Below are positions 26,244 to 35,989 of a stretch of 64,000 nt of DNA, one piece after another; the stretch's first letter is position 1, and every line of letters starts with the position of its first letter. Source of the stretch: Thalassotalea euphylliae (lineage in GTDB: Bacteria; Pseudomonadota; Gammaproteobacteria; Enterobacterales; Alteromonadaceae); NCBI RefSeq assembly GCF_003390395.1, contig NZ_QUOV01000001.1:3038001-3102000 (forward strand), written 5' to 3'. Below the pieces are notes generated by a model. That model was given only the letters and a program-made list of their open reading frames with translations, ran no database searches and was not told where the DNA came from. The translations under genes and the position numbers were made by a program.

Positions 26244-26909
26244 TTACCAAGGTAATTGCTGACCATTTGAATGTCTAAACTGGCCGCTAGTCGCTATCGT
26301 TAATTCATCCACCAAGCCAATAATACGGCTTGCCGACTCGTTTGCAGAAATATCACCACGTCCGCCAACCATATCCGTTTGTACATAGCCTGGATGATAA
26401 ATACCAACAGCAATTTCTTGCTCTGCTAAGTCATGGCTAAGCGACACCGCAGCAATATTTAACGCCGCTTTTGACATGCGATAGCCAAAGCGACCACCAG
26501 AAGTGTTGTCGGCAATTGAGCCCATGCGCGAGGTGATCATTGCCACTTTAGCGCCCGCTTCAAGGTTTGTTTGCAATGCGTGAACGACGCGAAGCGGCGC
26601 TAAGGTGTTAACCTCAAACTGTTCGCGCATGGTATCAAGGTTAAAGTTCATTAAGTTTTCATCACGCAAGATACCGGCATTACACACCAGTACATCAATT
26701 GCTTGACCTGTTAGCGCCTGTGCCATTGTCGCCAAACCGCTTTCATCGGTTACATCAACGCCTTCTACTACAGTTACGTCTAACGCATCAAGCGCAGGTG
26801 AGCTTTGGCGACAAACGGCATAAACGCTGTCACCACGATCACTAAAAATTGATGCCATCGCCAAGCCAATGCCGCGATTAGCGCCGGTAATTACGATTGT
26901 TTTTGCCAT
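26244..26909 (-). CDS. Short-chain dehydrogenase/reductase (CsgA-like)
   Basis: The 221-residue protein has the SDR cofactor loop TGANRGIGLAM near the N-terminus, NAGIL in the middle, and the catalytic SRMGS..YRMSK (Ser, Tyr, Lys). The short length and sequence style fit the C-factor-like group of classical SDRs. The substrate is unknown. Confidence 0.9.
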   Translation of the reverse strand: MAKTIVITGANRGIGLAMASIFSDRGDSVYAVCRQSSPALDALDVTVVEGVDVTDESGLATMAQALTGQAIDVLVCNAGILRDENLMNFNLDTMREQFEVNTLAPLRVVHALQTNLEAGAKVAMITSRMGSIADNTSGGRFGYRMSKAALNIAAVSLSHDLAEQEIAVGIYHPGYVQTDMVGGRGDISANESASRIIGLVDELTIATSGQFRHSNGQQLPW

Positions 26910-27043
26910 TTGAATAACTCTCTTTTATAAGTGCTTTTGCGTTGTCTTTATTTTGTACTGCCTATCTGTTGACCAGTACTTAACAGCAGTGTCATTATTG
27001 GGGAATAAAGGTATTATTTTTAACAGTATAGAGTGTAACACCA

Positions 27044-27610
27044 GTGAATAAAATGGACTTATCCTGCTTAACCCCTGCCAACTTATCGTTTCGTACTGAG
27101 CGTTTATCCATACGTGTTATGAATCAACACGATTTGCAACATTTCAGTGCGATTCAAACAGATCCTGAGTTGATGACTTATATTGGCGATGTACTTGAAC
27201 CAGAAGCTTTTGAAGCTAAATTTCAAGCGAGAAATAAGTGTTTTAACGACCATAGCCAATGGTTCACCTTGTTGATATTTGATCGCGCTAGCAGCGCACT
27301 TTGCGGTAGCGTCGGCTTCTTACTGGAAGATATTGATGCGATGCGCGTTGAAATTGGCTACCTACTACTAAGTGATCAGCAAGGTAAAGGCATTCTTACA
27401 GAAGCCGCGAAGCCGATGATGGACTTTATTTTTACCTCTTTAGGGGCAAGAAAAATATTCGCCAAATGTGCCGTTGAAAACACGCCGAGCTGGAAAGTAA
27501 TGGAAAGGCTATCATTAAAGCGAGAAGGCTGCTTAGCATCCGATTTTTGTGTTGGCGACACTTGGTTTGATAGTTACTACTACGGTTTAATCAACCCTAG
27601 TTTGGCTTGA
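27044..27610 (+). CDS. GNAT-family N-acetyltransferase (RimJ/RimL type)
   Basis: The 188-residue protein has the Acetyltransf_3 layout: LSFRTERLSIRVMNQHDLQ, then the acetyl-CoA binding region EIGYLLLSDQQGKGILTEAA, with the Q-x-x-G-x-L/A pattern, and AKCAVENTPSWKVMERLSLKREG. It probably acetylates a protein N-terminus, ribosomal protein or small amine. The start is GTG 27044 or ATG 27053. Confidence 0.88.
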   Translation: MNKMDLSCLTPANLSFRTERLSIRVMNQHDLQHFSAIQTDPELMTYIGDVLEPEAFEAKFQARNKCFNDHSQWFTLLIFDRASSALCGSVGFLLEDIDAMRVEIGYLLLSDQQGKGILTEAAKPMMDFIFTSLGARKIFAKCAVENTPSWKVMERLSLKREGCLASDFCVGDTWFDSYYYGLINPSLA

Positions 27611-27744
27611 TCACAAGCACAGATAATTAAACCTCTTATATTTTTGACATTAGCATCTAGACAAGCGCTTTACACAAATCGGTAAGAACCCAGTAAAGCT
27701 CATAGGGCAAACTACAAATCCAAAACAATTATCAGGGAAGAACC

Positions 27745-28188
27745 ATGACCAAGGTATTAGCACAACTCAATATTGCGACCGCACTGGCTCCGCTTGATAG
27801 CCCACAACTTGCCGATTTTGTCGATAATCTCGATCGCATCAATGGCGTTGCCGAGCAATCGCCCGGTTTTATCTGGCGATTAAAAGACGACACAGGCAAT
27901 GCCACTGATATTCAAGCATTCGATAACCCCCAAACCATCGTCAATATGTCAGTTTGGCAAGATGCCGACGCCCTAAAAAACTTTATGTTTAAAACAGATC
28001 ACCTGAGCTTTATGAAACGAAAAGCACAGTGGTTTGAAAAATCGTCGCAAGCCACTTATGTACTTTGGTGGATTGATGCAGAGCATAGACCAACAATTAC
28101 AGAGGCCATAGCAAAATTAGAATACCTTCGTGCACATGGTGAAACTCAAGCAGCCTTTAGCTTTAAGCAGCTTTTTCCGGCAATTTGA
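27745..28188 (+). CDS. DUF3291 domain-containing protein
   Basis: The 147-residue protein starts LAQLNIATALAPLDSPQLADF and contains GFIWRLKDD, MSVWQDADALKNFMFKTDH and YVLWWIDAEHRPT, the typical DUF3291 pattern (a dimeric alpha/beta-barrel fold related to ABM monooxygenases). Function unknown. A short intergenic region precedes it, with GGGAAG ahead of the start. Confidence 0.85.
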   Translation: MTKVLAQLNIATALAPLDSPQLADFVDNLDRINGVAEQSPGFIWRLKDDTGNATDIQAFDNPQTIVNMSVWQDADALKNFMFKTDHLSFMKRKAQWFEKSSQATYVLWWIDAEHRPTITEAIAKLEYLRAHGETQAAFSFKQLFPAI

Positions 28189-28324
28189 GCAAGCTACAAT
28201 AGTTTGATATTAAACAAATAACAGCTATCAAACCTCAACAACGCAAATAACAATTATTTTCATTTATGTAAAAATTCGCTATAGTCTAGCTTTCTTAACA
28301 GCATTACCCAAAAGCAGACCTTAA

Positions 28325-28825
28325 ATGAAAAAATTAGCCCTTGGTTTATCAGTGGCCGCTAGCTTAATTTCAACACTAGCAAACGCGCACGCACATAAAA
28401 CTGATCACTGGGATAGCTACCAGCATCTTGCCAAAGAAATTGCGGCAAGTGTCGATAGCGCGCCAATCGCCGAATTAGCAAAAAAAAGTGCTGAACTAAC
28501 CACATTATCAACAAAGCTGTTACCTGCATTTGTTGTCAAACAACCGATTTGTAAAGATTACTTAGGTGCCGCCTTGGCCGCAGCCAATGACATGATGACG
28601 CTTTCTTTGGACGAAATAGAGCGCGATTACCACGCTGACGGTAAATTACCTGCAGTAAAATCAGCGGCTTGTTACCACGCTAAAGACTTATTAGTGCACC
28701 CAGCAACCATGGCTGTGATTGCCAAAACAGCAGAAGATTCAAAAGACACACGTGAGCAAATTGAGCATGAGCTAGAAGAAGTACTAGAGCATTTTAGCCA
28801 AGTAAAACAAGCGGCAGGTCTTTAG
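28325..28825 (+). CDS. Exported His/Ala-rich helical protein, unknown
   Basis: The 166-residue protein has a clear signal peptide (LALGLSVAASLISTLANAHA) with cleavage near residue 22. The mature part is mostly helical, with two Cys (PICKDYL and SAACYHAKDL) that could form a disulfide, and ends in an acidic helix (REQIEHELEEVLEHFSQV). I do not recognise a family. Several His residues hint at metal binding, but this is weak. Confidence 0.7.
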   Translation: MKKLALGLSVAASLISTLANAHAHKTDHWDSYQHLAKEIAASVDSAPIAELAKKSAELTTLSTKLLPAFVVKQPICKDYLGAALAAANDMMTLSLDEIERDYHADGKLPAVKSAACYHAKDLLVHPATMAVIAKTAEDSKDTREQIEHELEEVLEHFSQVKQAAGL

Positions 28826-28851
28826 GCATCAAATAAACGAATAAAGATAAA

Positions 28852-28881
28852 AGGCAGTTTTGTACTTGTGACTGACTGCCT
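28852..28881 (-). terminator. Hairpin downstream of the cation antiporter gene
   Basis: AGGCAGT (28852-28858) pairs with ACTGCCT (28875-28881), followed on the minus strand by TTTATC. It lies 20 nt past the antiporter stop, facing the convergent gene at 28325. Confidence 0.45.
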
Positions 28882-28901
28882 AAATCCTAGTTAAACTGAC
28901 G

Positions 28902-30812
28902 TCAATCAAACCCTTTCTCATAGTTCTTCGGTGGCGGTGTCCAACCACGCTCAGCGCCATCGTGTTTATCCATACGATCACGCTGCATTGCCTGCTTAAT
29001 ATTTTCTTCCATTTGCATAAACAGTTTGCGGTAGTTAGGGTCAAACTTCTGCCCTTCACTGCCACCTAGCCATTGTTGATAAAGTTGGTTAGAAGCAGCT
29101 GCTTCGGTTTGACAAAAGGCGTATTTTTTCTGTTCAACTTCGAATGGATGAAAGCCTAGCTCAGTCATTGCTTCTGCGCCTAGCTCTAGCGCAGAGAAGT
29201 AGGTTTCATTAACCGTATAATCTGCCCCAGCTTGCAGCAATTCATAGTTGTGTCCTTTATCAAAAGCGCGAGCAAGAACTTTTACCTTAGGGTAAGTATG
29301 TTTAACATAAGTGATTAGCTCAATTGCTTGTTCACGATTATCAATGGCGACAATTAATAGCTTGGCATTTTCGATTCCTGCGGTGTGCAGTAAATCAGGT
29401 CGCGTTGCATCACCAAAATAGCTTTGGATTTCGATTTTTCTCAGGTTTTCCACTTGTGACGCTTCGTGATCCAGCACCACAGTTTTAACGCCGTTCGCGA
29501 CTAGTAAGCGATTAACAATCTGCCCAAAGCGGCCAATACCGGCAATAATCACGCTCGCAGAATGACCAATATCATCGTACGACTGGTTGCTGGTATCTGC
29601 TTGATAGCGCGGCATAATTACATGTTCAAACAAGATAAATAACACAGGCGTTAGGAACATAGACAAGGCCACAACCAGTTGTAAAATACTTGCGACATCG
29701 GTTGGGATCACATGCTGTTGCACCGAGAAGCTAAGCAAAACAAAACCAAACTCCCCTGCTTGGGCAAGGCTTAAGGAAAATAGCCAGCGATTGCTATTTT
29801 TTATGCGAAACATCACAGCTAAGCCCCATAGCACAGACGCCTTTACCACAATAATCGCTAAAGTCAGCAAACCAATAACTGGGGCTTGATTAGCTAATAT
29901 CTCGAAGTTAATGCCAGCTCCAACCGTGATAAAGAACAGGCCAAGTAACAAGCCCTTAAACGGTTCAATATTACTTTCTAATTCATGGCGAAATTCACTG
30001 TTGGCAAGTACCACGCCAGCTAAAAACGTGCCGAGCGCTGGCGATAAACCAACTAAACTCATTAATGCTGCAATACCAACAACAAGCAGCAGTGCCGTGG
30101 CGACAAATATCTCGCGCAAACCTGAACTTGCCACGTAATGAAATAAAGGACGAGAGAGGAAATGACCGAGTACAATCACCCCGCCAATACTGGCTAGAAT
30201 AGCAATGGCATAAGCCCAAGTTGGCAAGTGCGCGACTAAATTTAGCTGCTCATGATGCTCTGCGCTGCTTTGTAGCCCCTCTGCCGCCGCCACTAAATCT
30301 GGTAGAGCCAACATAGGAATAAAGGCGAGCATAGGAATGACCGCAATATCTTGCATCAGCAGTACGGAAAACGCATTGCGCCCCCCTTCTGTGTTCGATA
30401 GCCCTTTTTCGTTAAAGGTTTGCAGTACGATGGCGGTTGAAGAAAGCGAGAAAATTAAACCAATTGCCAGCGCCACCGACCAAGGCTGTTCAAACAGCAA
30501 GGCAATACCAGTAACTAAGCCAGTGGAGATAGCCACTTGCAGGCCACCTAGGCCGAACAAACGATTGCGCATTTGCCATAACATGCTGGGTGCAAGTTCA
30601 AGCCCGACGAGAAAGAGCATCATCACCACGCCAAATTCGGCAAAGTGTTGAATGGTCGCTGTTTCTTGCCCCACTATATGGGTCACAGGGCCAATAATCA
30701 CCCCAGCAATTAAATAACCCAGTACCGAGCCTAAGCCGAGTTTTTTAGCGATAGGTACAGCAACCACCGCAGCAGCTAGATAAATAAATGCCTGTAAGAA
30801 ATATTCGGTCAT
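28902..30812 (-). CDS. Glutathione-regulated potassium-efflux-type antiporter (KefB/KefC, CPA2)
   Basis: The 636-residue protein has about 12 membrane segments (residues 1-380) of the Na/H exchanger fold with the CPA2-type LGSVLGYLIAGVIIGP start, then a soluble RCK/TrkA-N domain from about residue 410 with the Rossmann motif IIAGIGRFGQIVNRLL and VVLDHEASQVENLRK. Kef systems extrude potassium, gated by glutathione adducts, to acidify the cell against electrophiles. The upstream quinone-reductase-like gene is the usual ancillary subunit. Confidence 0.92.
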   Translation of the reverse strand: MTEYFLQAFIYLAAAVVAVPIAKKLGLGSVLGYLIAGVIIGPVTHIVGQETATIQHFAEFGVVMMLFLVGLELAPSMLWQMRNRLFGLGGLQVAISTGLVTGIALLFEQPWSVALAIGLIFSLSSTAIVLQTFNEKGLSNTEGGRNAFSVLLMQDIAVIPMLAFIPMLALPDLVAAAEGLQSSAEHHEQLNLVAHLPTWAYAIAILASIGGVIVLGHFLSRPLFHYVASSGLREIFVATALLLVVGIAALMSLVGLSPALGTFLAGVVLANSEFRHELESNIEPFKGLLLGLFFITVGAGINFEILANQAPVIGLLTLAIIVVKASVLWGLAVMFRIKNSNRWLFSLSLAQAGEFGFVLLSFSVQQHVIPTDVASILQLVVALSMFLTPVLFILFEHVIMPRYQADTSNQSYDDIGHSASVIIAGIGRFGQIVNRLLVANGVKTVVLDHEASQVENLRKIEIQSYFGDATRPDLLHTAGIENAKLLIVAIDNREQAIELITYVKHTYPKVKVLARAFDKGHNYELLQAGADYTVNETYFSALELGAEAMTELGFHPFEVEQKKYAFCQTEAAASNQLYQQWLGGSEGQKFDPNYRKLFMQMEENIKQAMQRDRMDKHDGAERGWTPPPKNYEKGFD

Positions 30813-30825
30813 AATTTAGCGCTCG

Positions 30826-31458
30826 TTAAACGGCCATACTGGCCAAATTAGGCAGTGCGGGTAAAGCATCATTGATAGTGGTCAGTTCCGCCACTTTGTC
30901 ATGGTTGATTAACTCAAACGATAGGGCTTCAAGTAACTTTCGCCAGTTAGCAAGGTGTTGTTGGCGCTGGCACTGTGTAGAGCGGCTAGAAAATATTGCA
31001 AACGGTGGTAAGTAACACATCCCAGTTAACCTAGCAGTTTGTTCTAATGGCTGCAGTAACTCACGGACAGTAAAGTGGTTATAGCCATCTGCCCGATAAG
31101 CTTGTTCTGCACCGCCCGCACTTAATGCACAAATAAAAGTTTTTCCATGCAGAGCCGCACCATCAGGGCCGTAGGCAAAATTATATTCGAGCACCAGATC
31201 TTGCCACTCTTTCAATAATGACGGTGTGGAGTACCAATAAAATGGAAATTGAAAAATCACGATATCGTGGTCAACCAGGCGCTGCTGCTCGCGATTAATA
31301 TTGATATGGTGGCGCGGATATTCGCTGTAAAGATCTACGCAAGTGACAAAATCAAGCGATTTTGCCAATTCGAACATAGGTAAGTTTACTTCCGAGCGCT
31401 TTTGCGAAGGATGAGCAAACAGTAATAATATTTTTTTACGGGCTTGGCTAGCAGACAT
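30826..31458 (-). CDS. Kef ancillary NAD(P)H oxidoreductase (KefF/KefG-like)
   Basis: The 210-residue flavodoxin-fold protein has KILLLFAHPSQKRSEVNLPM, IVIFQFPFYWYSTPSLLKEW and FICALSAGGAEQAY, the pattern of KefF/KefG and NQO1-like reductases binding FMN. It is needed for full activity of Kef efflux proteins. It is 13 nt upstream of the antiporter gene on the same strand, so the two form an operon. Confidence 0.92.
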   Translation of the reverse strand: MSASQARKKILLLFAHPSQKRSEVNLPMFELAKSLDFVTCVDLYSEYPRHHININREQQRLVDHDIVIFQFPFYWYSTPSLLKEWQDLVLEYNFAYGPDGAALHGKTFICALSAGGAEQAYRADGYNHFTVRELLQPLEQTARLTGMCYLPPFAIFSSRSTQCQRQQHLANWRKLLEALSFELINHDKVAELTTINDALPALPNLASMAV

Positions 31459-31644
31459 AATATTTTGATTTTTTTAGTTATAGTAGAAGCTATCTCGCAA
31501 TATTTTTTAAGTTTAGCCAAGCTTTTCTATGCTGTCGTTTTAACGCCAGAATTAGGCATGGCTACAGAGTACTAATGCGCGCTAACAGAAGACCTGCAAA
31601 GTGCTATGCGAAAGGCTCGCTTTTTTACGAACCCAGCTGTTTAT

Positions 31645-32457
31645 CTAGTTTAGTAATTTATCCAGTTCAGCAACTAAAGATAAACACTTAAGCTCATCAA
31701 GCGCATCTGGATGAGGGTTGGCAAAACGTTCAATATCGTTATCAAAGTATTGACCGTTGGCATCATTAAATTCATCGCTAAGCGCTGCTCTAATTAAAAT
31801 ATCTGCACCTAAACGTAAGTCACCACCCGCAACACCATAGGCTTCTTTCACCATCTTACTACCCAAAAATGACTTAGGATTGATAGAAACATAAAGCGGC
31901 TCGTTATCACCGCGTTTTGACGCTAGGGCATTGGTCCACATAGTGATCGCCAACTTACTTTGGGCGTAGGCAGCGTTATCAGTCAAAGCGCTACCGCTTA
32001 ACATACCTTGCACATTAACCGGCGCTTGGGCGGCAGAAGATAGGTTGACCACACGACCATCTTTATTCATCAATGGCAACAATAGTTTAGTTAACAAATA
32101 TGGCGAAAAAGTATTAACGACAAAACGAATATCAAAGCCGTCAGCCGTCATGGTTTCGGATGTATGGAAAACACCAGCATTGTTGATAAGCACATCGATG
32201 CTGGTGTGTTCAGCATTGATTTCTGCGGCCATTGCGGCAACATCACTTAACTTTGATAAGTCGGCTTGATAGCTGCTAACACTGCCACTACTTTTTCCAT
32301 CAACAGTTAGCGATTCAAGCTGTGCTTTTAGAGTTGCCAGTTTATCGGCGCTGCGACCATGAATTAGTACGTGATGGCCTTGCTCAGCCAGCATAGTGGC
32401 GGTTACTAGTCCAATACCATCGGTTGCACCTGTAATTAAAATGGTCTTTTTCATCAT
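31645..32457 (-). CDS. Short-chain dehydrogenase/reductase
   Basis: The 270-residue protein has the NAD(P) loop TGATDGIGLVTA, the NNAGVF motif, and the active-site SSAAQ..YAQSK. It resembles retinol-dehydrogenase-like or oxidoreductase SDRs of unknown substrate. It is separated from the kef genes by about 190 nt with no seen promoter. Confidence 0.9.
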   Translation of the reverse strand: MMKKTILITGATDGIGLVTATMLAEQGHHVLIHGRSADKLATLKAQLESLTVDGKSSGSVSSYQADLSKLSDVAAMAAEINAEHTSIDVLINNAGVFHTSETMTADGFDIRFVVNTFSPYLLTKLLLPLMNKDGRVVNLSSAAQAPVNVQGMLSGSALTDNAAYAQSKLAITMWTNALASKRGDNEPLYVSINPKSFLGSKMVKEAYGVAGGDLRLGADILIRAALSDEFNDANGQYFDNDIERFANPHPDALDELKCLSLVAELDKLLN

Positions 32458-32631
32458 CTATATCCTATTTTTAACTATTCATAGCACTGCTCAGAGCAGT
32501 GTAGCGAGGGTTAAATTAAGCTGGCTGATACTTTATTTACTTTATAAAGCCTTGAGAATAGTTAATAGAATAGAATCTGTTTTAATTTTTTTTTAAGAAT
32601 TGCCGTTTTACCAAAAAAGTAATGAGAACAG

Positions 32632-32665
32632 GGAAATATTGAAAAAAGAGAAATATTGAGAAAAG
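32632..32665. repeat. 17-bp imperfect tandem repeat
   Basis: GAAATATTGAAAAAAGA (32632-32648) and GAAATATTGAGAAAAGA (32649-32665) are adjacent and differ at one position. Confidence 0.6.
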
Positions 32666-32745
32666 ATAAATAAGGCGAGCGTCACATGATTGTGACATTA
32701 GTGACTTGCTTAGCTACTGCCGAGCAGGGCTACTTCAGACCAGAG

Positions 32746-33654
32746 CTACTGCCGACTGCGGTAACAGTCATTGGCCGCTTCAACCACTATAGCATGGCGC
32801 TCAGCCAAACGTTGGTGGTCTTTATCATAGCCGCCACCAATTACCGTCGCGACCGGAATGCCAAGCGCTAAGCAAGTATCAATCACATAGTGATCTCGCT
32901 GGTAAATACCTTGCCAGCTAATATCAAGCCGACCTAAGGCATCGTTTTGCCAGACATCAACACCGGCATCGTAAAGTACTAAATCTGGCTTTTGCTCTGC
33001 AATCAATTGCTCAAAGGTATCGCGCACAACCCCAAGGTAAGCTTGGTCATCTAGGCCAATAGCTAGGCCAACATCTAAATCACTGGCTGATTTTCTAAAT
33101 GGAAAGTTCTTTTCGCAGTGAATCGAGCAGGTAAAGGCATTGGGTTCACTGGCGAGAATGCTGGCAGTACCATCTCCTTGGTGTACATCTAAATCAAAAA
33201 TTAAAATACGCTCGACAGCTTTTTCTGCCAGCAAGGTTTTAGCAGTGTAAGCAAGATCATTGACCATGCAAAAACCTGAACCAAAATCGTAATGGGCATG
33301 ATGCGTGCCGCCCGCTAGGTGGCATGCTAAGCCAGTTTTTAGCGCGACTCTGGCGGTCAATAAAGTACCATTAGGTGCCGTTAAGGTACGAGTAATCAGC
33401 CCTTGGCTCCAAGGTAAGCCGATACGTCGCCACGCCTTTTCATCTAGTCCGTTATCACAAAGCCCTTGCAAATATTGCTGTGCATGAACAATGCTGAGAT
33501 CATCCACACTCGCTTGTTTGGGGCGGATAATATTAGATTTGGCGATACCGGATTTGACTAAGTGCTGATGCAACCGAGCAAACTTTGACATCACAAAGCG
33601 GTGCTCGGTTGGAAAGTCACACGAATAGTTATCGTGATAAATAAGGGGTAGCAA
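32746..33654 (-). CDS. Histone-deacetylase-like amidohydrolase
   Basis: The 302-residue protein is of the HDAC/acetoin-utilization superfamily: zinc-dependent deacetylation. Visible are AGGTHHAHYDFGSGFCMVND with the catalytic His pair, the metal-binding DLDVHQGDGT, and YDAGVDVWQNDALG. The length fits single-domain bacterial members such as class II polyamine/acetyl-lysine deacetylases. The substrate is unknown. It lies just upstream of kdsB on the opposite face of no obvious operon. Confidence 0.92.
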   Translation of the reverse strand: MLPLIYHDNYSCDFPTEHRFVMSKFARLHQHLVKSGIAKSNIIRPKQASVDDLSIVHAQQYLQGLCDNGLDEKAWRRIGLPWSQGLITRTLTAPNGTLLTARVALKTGLACHLAGGTHHAHYDFGSGFCMVNDLAYTAKTLLAEKAVERILIFDLDVHQGDGTASILASEPNAFTCSIHCEKNFPFRKSASDLDVGLAIGLDDQAYLGVVRDTFEQLIAEQKPDLVLYDAGVDVWQNDALGRLDISWQGIYQRDHYVIDTCLALGIPVATVIGGGYDKDHQRLAERHAIVVEAANDCYRSRQ

Positions 33655-33690
33655 TACGGTTACTCGGTAGGCTCTTGGCTAGCTCAACCC

Positions 33691-34500
33691 TTAGTTCGAT
33701 AAGGTTGACGCATATGCTTGGGCTTTCGCTAAGTCTTCCGGGGTATCCACGCCTTCCACAGGCGTGCGGCTTTGCGCTACCGCCACGTGAATTTTTTCAC
33801 CTTGCCATAGCACGCGCAGCTGCTCTAACGATTCGATTTTTTCTAAATCGCTTGCTGGCCAACTAACATAATCAGTGATAAAGCCCGCACGATAAGCATA
33901 AATACCAATATGACGCAGGTAATAATCACCGATTTCAGCTGGCAATTCGTTCGCGGTTTCTGAGCCTGCACTGGTTGTCAAAAAACGCTCGCGATCATAT
34001 GGGATAGTGGCGCGGCTAAAATAAAGCGCGTAGCCATCTTTATCGGTTAACACTTTAACTGCGTTTGGATTAAATGCTTCTTCAACATCGTGAATATGTA
34101 CAGCTAAAGTTGCCATGCGCGCGGCTAATTGTTTCCCCGTAGACTGAGAAGCAAGGTTTTCAGCCACTTGTGCAATATTCTCAGCGGGAATAAACGGTTC
34201 ATCCCCTTGCACGTTCACAATCACTTGCTCTGGTGGGAATTGATATTGCTCAACCACTTCCGCTAGGCGCTCGGTACCTGATTGATGGTCGGCACGTGTG
34301 CGACAAACTTCGCCGCCAAACCCTTCAACGACTTTAGCCACTTCGTCGTTATCGGTAGCAATGATGACTTTCTCTGCGCCACTGGCTTGCGCCTTTTCGG
34401 CAACCCATTGGATCATCGGTTTACCGGCGATATCGGCCAATACTTTACCTGGTAAGCGTGATGATTCGTAACGAGCAGGAATAATAACGACAAATGACAT
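33691..34500 (-). CDS. kdsB: 3-deoxy-manno-octulosonate cytidylyltransferase
   Basis: KdsB activates Kdo as CMP-Kdo for lipid A core synthesis. It shows [53 protein letters not shown] and the C-terminal [12 protein letters not shown]. The 269-residue length is close to E. coli (248). It is the last gene of the lpxK-trm112-kdsB set. Confidence 0.97.
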   Translation of the reverse strand: MSFVVIIPARYESSRLPGKVLADIAGKPMIQWVAEKAQASGAEKVIIATDNDEVAKVVEGFGGEVCRTRADHQSGTERLAEVVEQYQFPPEQVIVNVQGDEPFIPAENIAQVAENLASQSTGKQLAARMATLAVHIHDVEEAFNPNAVKVLTDKDGYALYFSRATIPYDRERFLTTSAGSETANELPAEIGDYYLRHIGIYAYRAGFITDYVSWPASDLEKIESLEQLRVLWQGEKIHVAVAQSRTPVEGVDTPEDLAKAQAYASTLSN

Positions 34501-34552
34501 ATGTAATCTCTAATTTATTAGCTTGAAGGTGATAGTTAACAGCAGTATTACG

Positions 34553-34735
34553 CTAGCTATCAGTTGACTCTAGGCGGCGTGCTTCATTTTCCAGTAATAC
34601 CGGAATATCGTTTTCTATAGGGTATGCAACACGGTCAAACTTACAAATAAGCTCGTTGTTTTCTTTATCTAAAGTCAGCTTGCCTTTGCAAATTGGGCAA
34701 GCAAGGATTTCCATTAATTTGATATCAAAAGCCAT
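34553..34735 (-). CDS. Trm112 family zinc-binding protein (YcaR)
   Basis: A 60-residue protein with CPICKGKL and [20 protein letters not shown], typical of YcaR/UPF0434. It usually sits between lpxK and kdsB, as here. In eukaryotes Trm112 supports methyltransferases; the bacterial role is unclear. Confidence 0.95.
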   Translation of the reverse strand: MAFDIKLMEILACPICKGKLTLDKENNELICKFDRVAYPIENDIPVLLENEARRLESTDS

Positions 34736-34759
34736 AATATTCTCTTAAATTTTAATACG

Positions 34760-35806
34760 TTATTTTTCTAATAAGCGCTTAAGTTGCAGCTGTAAAAACT
34801 CTGCACTCGTCGGCTCAAAACTGGCATTAACCGCTAAGTACCACCAGTTGTCGTGGGCAAAAGTTTGGCATTTTACCGCATCTTTTTCTGTCATCATCAA
34901 AGGCAAAGAAGTTGATAGCTCGTTTAGCTCTTGAGCACTAAATGTATGATGGTCAACAAAGCCCTGCACTTTATTTAACGTAAGTTTACACTGCTTAAGG
35001 GTGGTAAAAAAGCGAGCTGGGTCGCCAATGGCCGCTATTGCATTCACTTTCGGGTTAGCTTGGCTAAATTCGTCGACGCCGACAGTTTCACCTGTCGCGA
35101 GATTAATAAACTGACTGGGTGCTAAGGCCATCTCTAACACTGGCGTTTTTAGTCGAGAAAACTCACCTGTCGGTTGTTGATGAGCAGCTACCTCGGACTT
35201 GCCATTAACAATAATAAAATCAACCGAGTTTAAACGCCATTTACCCTCGCGAAGCGGCCCTGCTGGCAGCAATAAACCATTGCCAAATTGACGTTTGCCG
35301 TCAACCACAATCACTTCCGCGTTACGCTGCATTTTATAATGCTGTAAGCCATCATCAGCAAGTACTAACTGACAGCCTTGCTCTGCCAATAACGCGATAG
35401 ATGCAATTCGATCTGAGCCAACGGCAATAGGCACGCCAGTGCGGTCAAAAATCATCTGCGGCTCATCACCCGCTTCAGCCGCCGTGCTATGCTCGTCAAC
35501 TAAATAAGGGTAATGTGGCGCTTTACCGCCATAGCCTCTACTGACGATACCTACTTTAATGCCAAGCTGTTGGCATTGCTCAATAAGGTACAGCGTTAGT
35601 GGCGTTTTACCATTGCCACCAATACCAATATTGCCAATCACCATTACCGGCAACGCAGGCTTAGTAGATGATTTAATGCCTAGACGATAAAGCACGCGAC
35701 GAAGCGAGGTTATCAACCAGAACAAAGCAGATAAAGGCAATAATAACGGTACTAAAACCCATTTAGCGGGGTGTCGGTAGAACCAGACTTTTTCAATTAA
35801 GCGCAT
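34760..35806 (-). CDS. lpxK: Tetraacyldisaccharide 4'-kinase
   Basis: LpxK phosphorylates the lipid A disaccharide at the inner membrane. The N-terminus holds a membrane-associated hydrophobic stretch (PLLLPLSALFWLITSLRR), then the Walker A GNIGIGGNGKTPLT and VSRGYGG, and later LADDGLQHYKM, the catalytic Asp region. The 348-residue length is normal. Its usual upstream neighbour msbA is absent here. Confidence 0.97.
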   Translation of the reverse strand: MRLIEKVWFYRHPAKWVLVPLLLPLSALFWLITSLRRVLYRLGIKSSTKPALPVMVIGNIGIGGNGKTPLTLYLIEQCQQLGIKVGIVSRGYGGKAPHYPYLVDEHSTAAEAGDEPQMIFDRTGVPIAVGSDRIASIALLAEQGCQLVLADDGLQHYKMQRNAEVIVVDGKRQFGNGLLLPAGPLREGKWRLNSVDFIIVNGKSEVAAHQQPTGEFSRLKTPVLEMALAPSQFINLATGETVGVDEFSQANPKVNAIAAIGDPARFFTTLKQCKLTLNKVQGFVDHHTFSAQELNELSTSLPLMMTEKDAVKCQTFAHDNWWYLAVNASFEPTSAEFLQLQLKRLLEK

Positions 35807-35989
35807 AAAACTCAGCCTGCCCTACTTAGCCATTGTTATCTTTGTTTAGGCATAAGCCCAAGGCAGAGCAAAAGTAAAAGGCAGACATAAAAACATATCA
35901 ATTGGATGAATCTCGCTATTGTAGCGACAATCAAACGCCTAACCAACTGATAAACCTTTAATCGCTTGCAAGGAATAACAACACCGCCC